Positions 22,083-23,627 of a stretch of DNA of 23,627 nt are shown here, in pieces. Origin of the DNA: an uncultured Cellvibrio sp. (GTDB lineage Bacteria > Pseudomonadota > Gammaproteobacteria > Pseudomonadales > Cellvibrionaceae); contig CAMLOU010000065.1 in the NCBI GenBank assembly GCA_946481735.1, positions 1 to 23,627 of the forward strand, given 5' to 3'. The notes below the pieces were generated by a model. It saw nothing but the letters and a program-made list of their open reading frames with translations, was not told where the DNA came from and did no database searches. Position numbers and translations under genes: made by a program. The stretch's first letter is position 1. The number at the start of each line of letters is the position of its first letter.

Positions 22083-22937
22083 TTATTTGGACGAACGGAT
22101 CTTCTTTTCACCCGAATCGACGGTTTGATAAATCAAGGTATTGATGGTCATCGGACCTACGCCGCCTGGTACGGGTGTATAGGCGGCAACACGATCCACC
22201 AAGGGCTTTAATTCAATGTCGCCGACGCCGCCGGGGTGATAACCGGCATCCACAACAACGGCGCCGTCTTTAATCCACTCAGCTTTAATAAATTCAGGCT
22301 TACCCACTGCGCCGACAATAATATCGGCTTGCTTGATTAATGCCGGTAAATCTTGGGTGCGGGAATGACAGATGGTGACGGTAGCATTGGCGTTCAACAA
22401 CATCATCGCCATAGGTTTGCCCAAAATCGGGCTGCGACCCACAACCACGGCGTGCTTGCCGGAAAGGGGAATGTTGTAGGCTTCCAGCAGGCGCATGATG
22501 CCCTTCGGCGTCGCGCACCCGTAAGCCTCTTCACCCATGCTCATGCGACCGAAGCCGAGGCAGGTCACGCCATCAACGTCCTTTTCAGCGGCAATGGCAT
22601 CAAAGCACAAGCGCTCATCGATTTGTTCCGGCACCGGGTGCTGCAACAAAATGCCATGGACGTTGGGGTTCTGGTTCAGCTCGTGAATCTTGGCCAGCAG
22701 TTCCTCAGTGGTCGTCTGGCTGGACATCTCCACCTTCAACGAATCCATCCCGATGCGCTTGCAGGCGTTGCCCTTCATCTTCACATAAGTCGCCGACGCG
22801 GGATCATCGCCCACCAGAATGGTGGCCAGGATAGGGGTTTGACCGTTGCTGCTGGCTTTAAGCGCCGCAACACGCTGGGACAGTTCTTGTTCGGTTTTTT
22901 CGGCAAGCGCCTTGCCATCGAGGACCATTGCAGACAT
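22083..22937 (-). CDS. folD: bifunctional methylenetetrahydrofolate dehydrogenase/cyclohydrolase FolD
   Basis: 284 residues. FolD converts 5,10-methylene-THF to 10-formyl-THF in the cytosol using NADP. The catalytic YVKMK pair (Y51, K55), D122 in [18 protein letters not shown] (165-178) and [16 protein letters not shown] are all present. The usual proteobacterial QLPLP loop reads QHPVP (99-103), and the NADP loop has SPILGKP instead of the common SNIVGKP, so it belongs to a different branch from E. coli FolD and might be a second paralogue. ATG 22937 is used with AAGG 12 nt upstream; the ATG three codons on (22928) is an alternative. It is followed by the small secreted-protein gene. Confidence 0.94.
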   Translation of the reverse strand: MSAMVLDGKALAEKTEQELSQRVAALKASSNGQTPILATILVGDDPASATYVKMKGNACKRIGMDSLKVEMSSQTTTEELLAKIHELNQNPNVHGILLQHPVPEQIDERLCFDAIAAEKDVDGVTCLGFGRMSMGEEAYGCATPKGIMRLLEAYNIPLSGKHAVVVGRSPILGKPMAMMLLNANATVTICHSRTQDLPALIKQADIIVGAVGKPEFIKAEWIKDGAVVVDAGYHPGGVGDIELKPLVDRVAAYTPVPGGVGPMTINTLIYQTVDSGEKKIRSSK

Positions 22938-23061
22938 GGGTTCAAGCTACCTTAGACAGTTGATCTTATAAGGGAAAACAGGGCGGCATTGTCCCACAGG
23001 CACGGTTAAATGGGGAGCTTTTGGGGGAAGAAAAAGGGTAGGGGTGGAATGTTGCGACGTT

Positions 23062-23358
23062 TCATGCATGGTTTTCCCATTCTTGTTCGTAACCATTATT
23101 GCGTAGATATGAACGAATGCTCTCAAAAACATATTCGTTCCATGCTTCAAGGTCTGACTGGCCTGCCACAACCTTACCATTCTTTTTGTCTTTTACGATT
23201 TCATCGACCATATCCCAGAAAAATTGGGCCAACGCATTTGCCTCCTCAGATGATACGGCTTGGCCCGCCTCAATAACTTTAACTACTATTGGGCGATCAA
23301 GCTCTCGAGCATAGTGAAGAATGAAATCTTTTTCTTCTTCAAATTTGTACTTAATCAT
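23062..23358 (-). CDS. small hypothetical protein, 98 aa, second gene of an AT-rich pair
   Basis: I do not recognise the family. The 98-residue protein is acidic and probably cytosolic (no signal peptide or membrane helix), with MIKYKFEEEKDFILHYAREL at its start and AQFFWDMVDEIVKDKKNG and WNEYVFESIRSYLRN later. ATG 23358 overlaps the stop codon of the preceding ORF as ATGA, and GGGAA lies about 9 nt upstream, so the two are translationally coupled. Sampled stretches of this end are about 38-42% GC versus about 58% in folD, which suggests horizontal acquisition. The pattern is compatible with a small immunity or antitoxin-type protein, but nothing in the sequence proves it. Confidence 0.7.
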   Translation of the reverse strand: MIKYKFEEEKDFILHYARELDRPIVVKVIEAGQAVSSEEANALAQFFWDMVDEIVKDKKNGKVVAGQSDLEAWNEYVFESIRSYLRNNGYEQEWENHA

Positions 23359-23627
23359 AATGCTTTTCCCGCATCGGTAATTTTGCTCATCCTGTCTGCA
23401 ACCCATGCTAATTTCTTTGCGAGCGCATACACAGTCATCTGCTCTGTTACGGTTAATAGATAATGCTGCTTTTCTCGTTTGTCCTGAATGAATGCAAGGC
23501 CAGCAGGAATATCAGCAGCTTCCAGCACCCAATAAACATTCACCGCTTTCCCATCGGCGTGCTTGGTTTTCATTCTGTATTTATCTTTAAGATGCTGCCA
23601 GTGGGCCGAAAAAGAAAGTCCCATTTG
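23355..23627 (-). CDS. hypothetical protein, first gene of the edge pair (possibly partial)
   Basis: The frame is open to the right edge. An ATG at 23624 would give 89 residues, but only one codon precedes it in the window, so it may be internal to a longer protein. The visible part has HWQHLKDKYRMKTKHADGKAVNVYW, ADIPAGLAFIQDKREKQHYLLTV and MTVYALAKKLAWVADRMSKITDAGKAL, mixed basic and helical, with no membrane segment. I do not recognise a family with confidence. Its stop overlaps the start of the 98-aa gene as ATGA. If longer, it could be the C-terminal end of a larger, possibly toxin-like, protein; this is a guess from the arrangement. Confidence 0.55.
   Translation of the reverse strand, partial: QMGLSFSAHWQHLKDKYRMKTKHADGKAVNVYWVLEAADIPAGLAFIQDKREKQHYLLTVTEQMTVYALAKKLAWVADRMSKITDAGKAL

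Noticed and set aside
1..23627. CRISPR array, prophage or insertion sequence
   Set aside because: No regularly spaced direct repeats, transposase or phage structural genes were seen; the only repeats are REP palindromes and one 15-bp duplication.

Overview
The window is an ordinary chromosomal stretch of a gammaproteobacterium. The protein set (327-residue type malate dehydrogenase, RapA, DeaD/CsdA, YaiI, PpnP, TruC, RsuA, RsmC, FolD) and moderate GC content fit the Cellvibrio/Cellvibrionaceae neighbourhood. That placement is inferred from remembered protein resemblance and was not searched. Most genes are housekeeping; no phage, IS element, CRISPR array or large mobile element is visible.

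Layout. Positions 1-221 hold the start of an AraC-type regulator (minus strand). After a 336-bp spacer come mdh (plus) and, convergent to it, the hexose-6-phosphate mutarotase yeaD; a bidirectional hairpin and a REP-like palindrome separate them. rapA (2719-5655), a 93-aa ORF and a TonB-like single-membrane-pass ORF follow on the plus strand and meet deaD (minus). deaD has an unusually long, gene-free leader (8744-9261) behind yaiI. On the plus strand, 9839-11089 is a two-gene unit: a duplicated winged-helix-like/nuclease-like protein and a HIT protein. The minus strand then carries a GltB-like flavoprotein gene overlapping a DUF3806-type gene, followed by a TMEM165/MneA-type manganese exporter gene under its own strong promoter and a recognisable yybP-ykoY manganese riboswitch. 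Next come an AsmA-like gene (plus), a candidate small RNA ending in a strong terminator, a hexapeptide acyltransferase (minus), a coupled pair of RluA-type pseudouridine synthase and alpha/beta hydrolase (plus), ppnP, tRNA-Asn(GUU), and an RNA-modification operon truC-rsuA-rsmC (minus). The right end has a small secreted protein, folD, and at the edge a pair of AT-richer, ATGA-coupled small ORFs that may mark the border of an acquired segment.

Themes. RNA metabolism is over-represented (RapA, DeaD, three pseudouridine synthases, an rRNA methylase, tRNA-Asn). The most informative non-coding items are the manganese riboswitch with a P1-overlapping terminator, a family of GTAG-headed REP palindromes in three intergenic regions (including a perfect 32-bp inverted pair), and the candidate sRNA at about 15045-15127. 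The least understood proteins are the 278-aa duplicated protein, the rapA-downstream ORFs and the edge pair. I did not find a clearly new multi-gene system.
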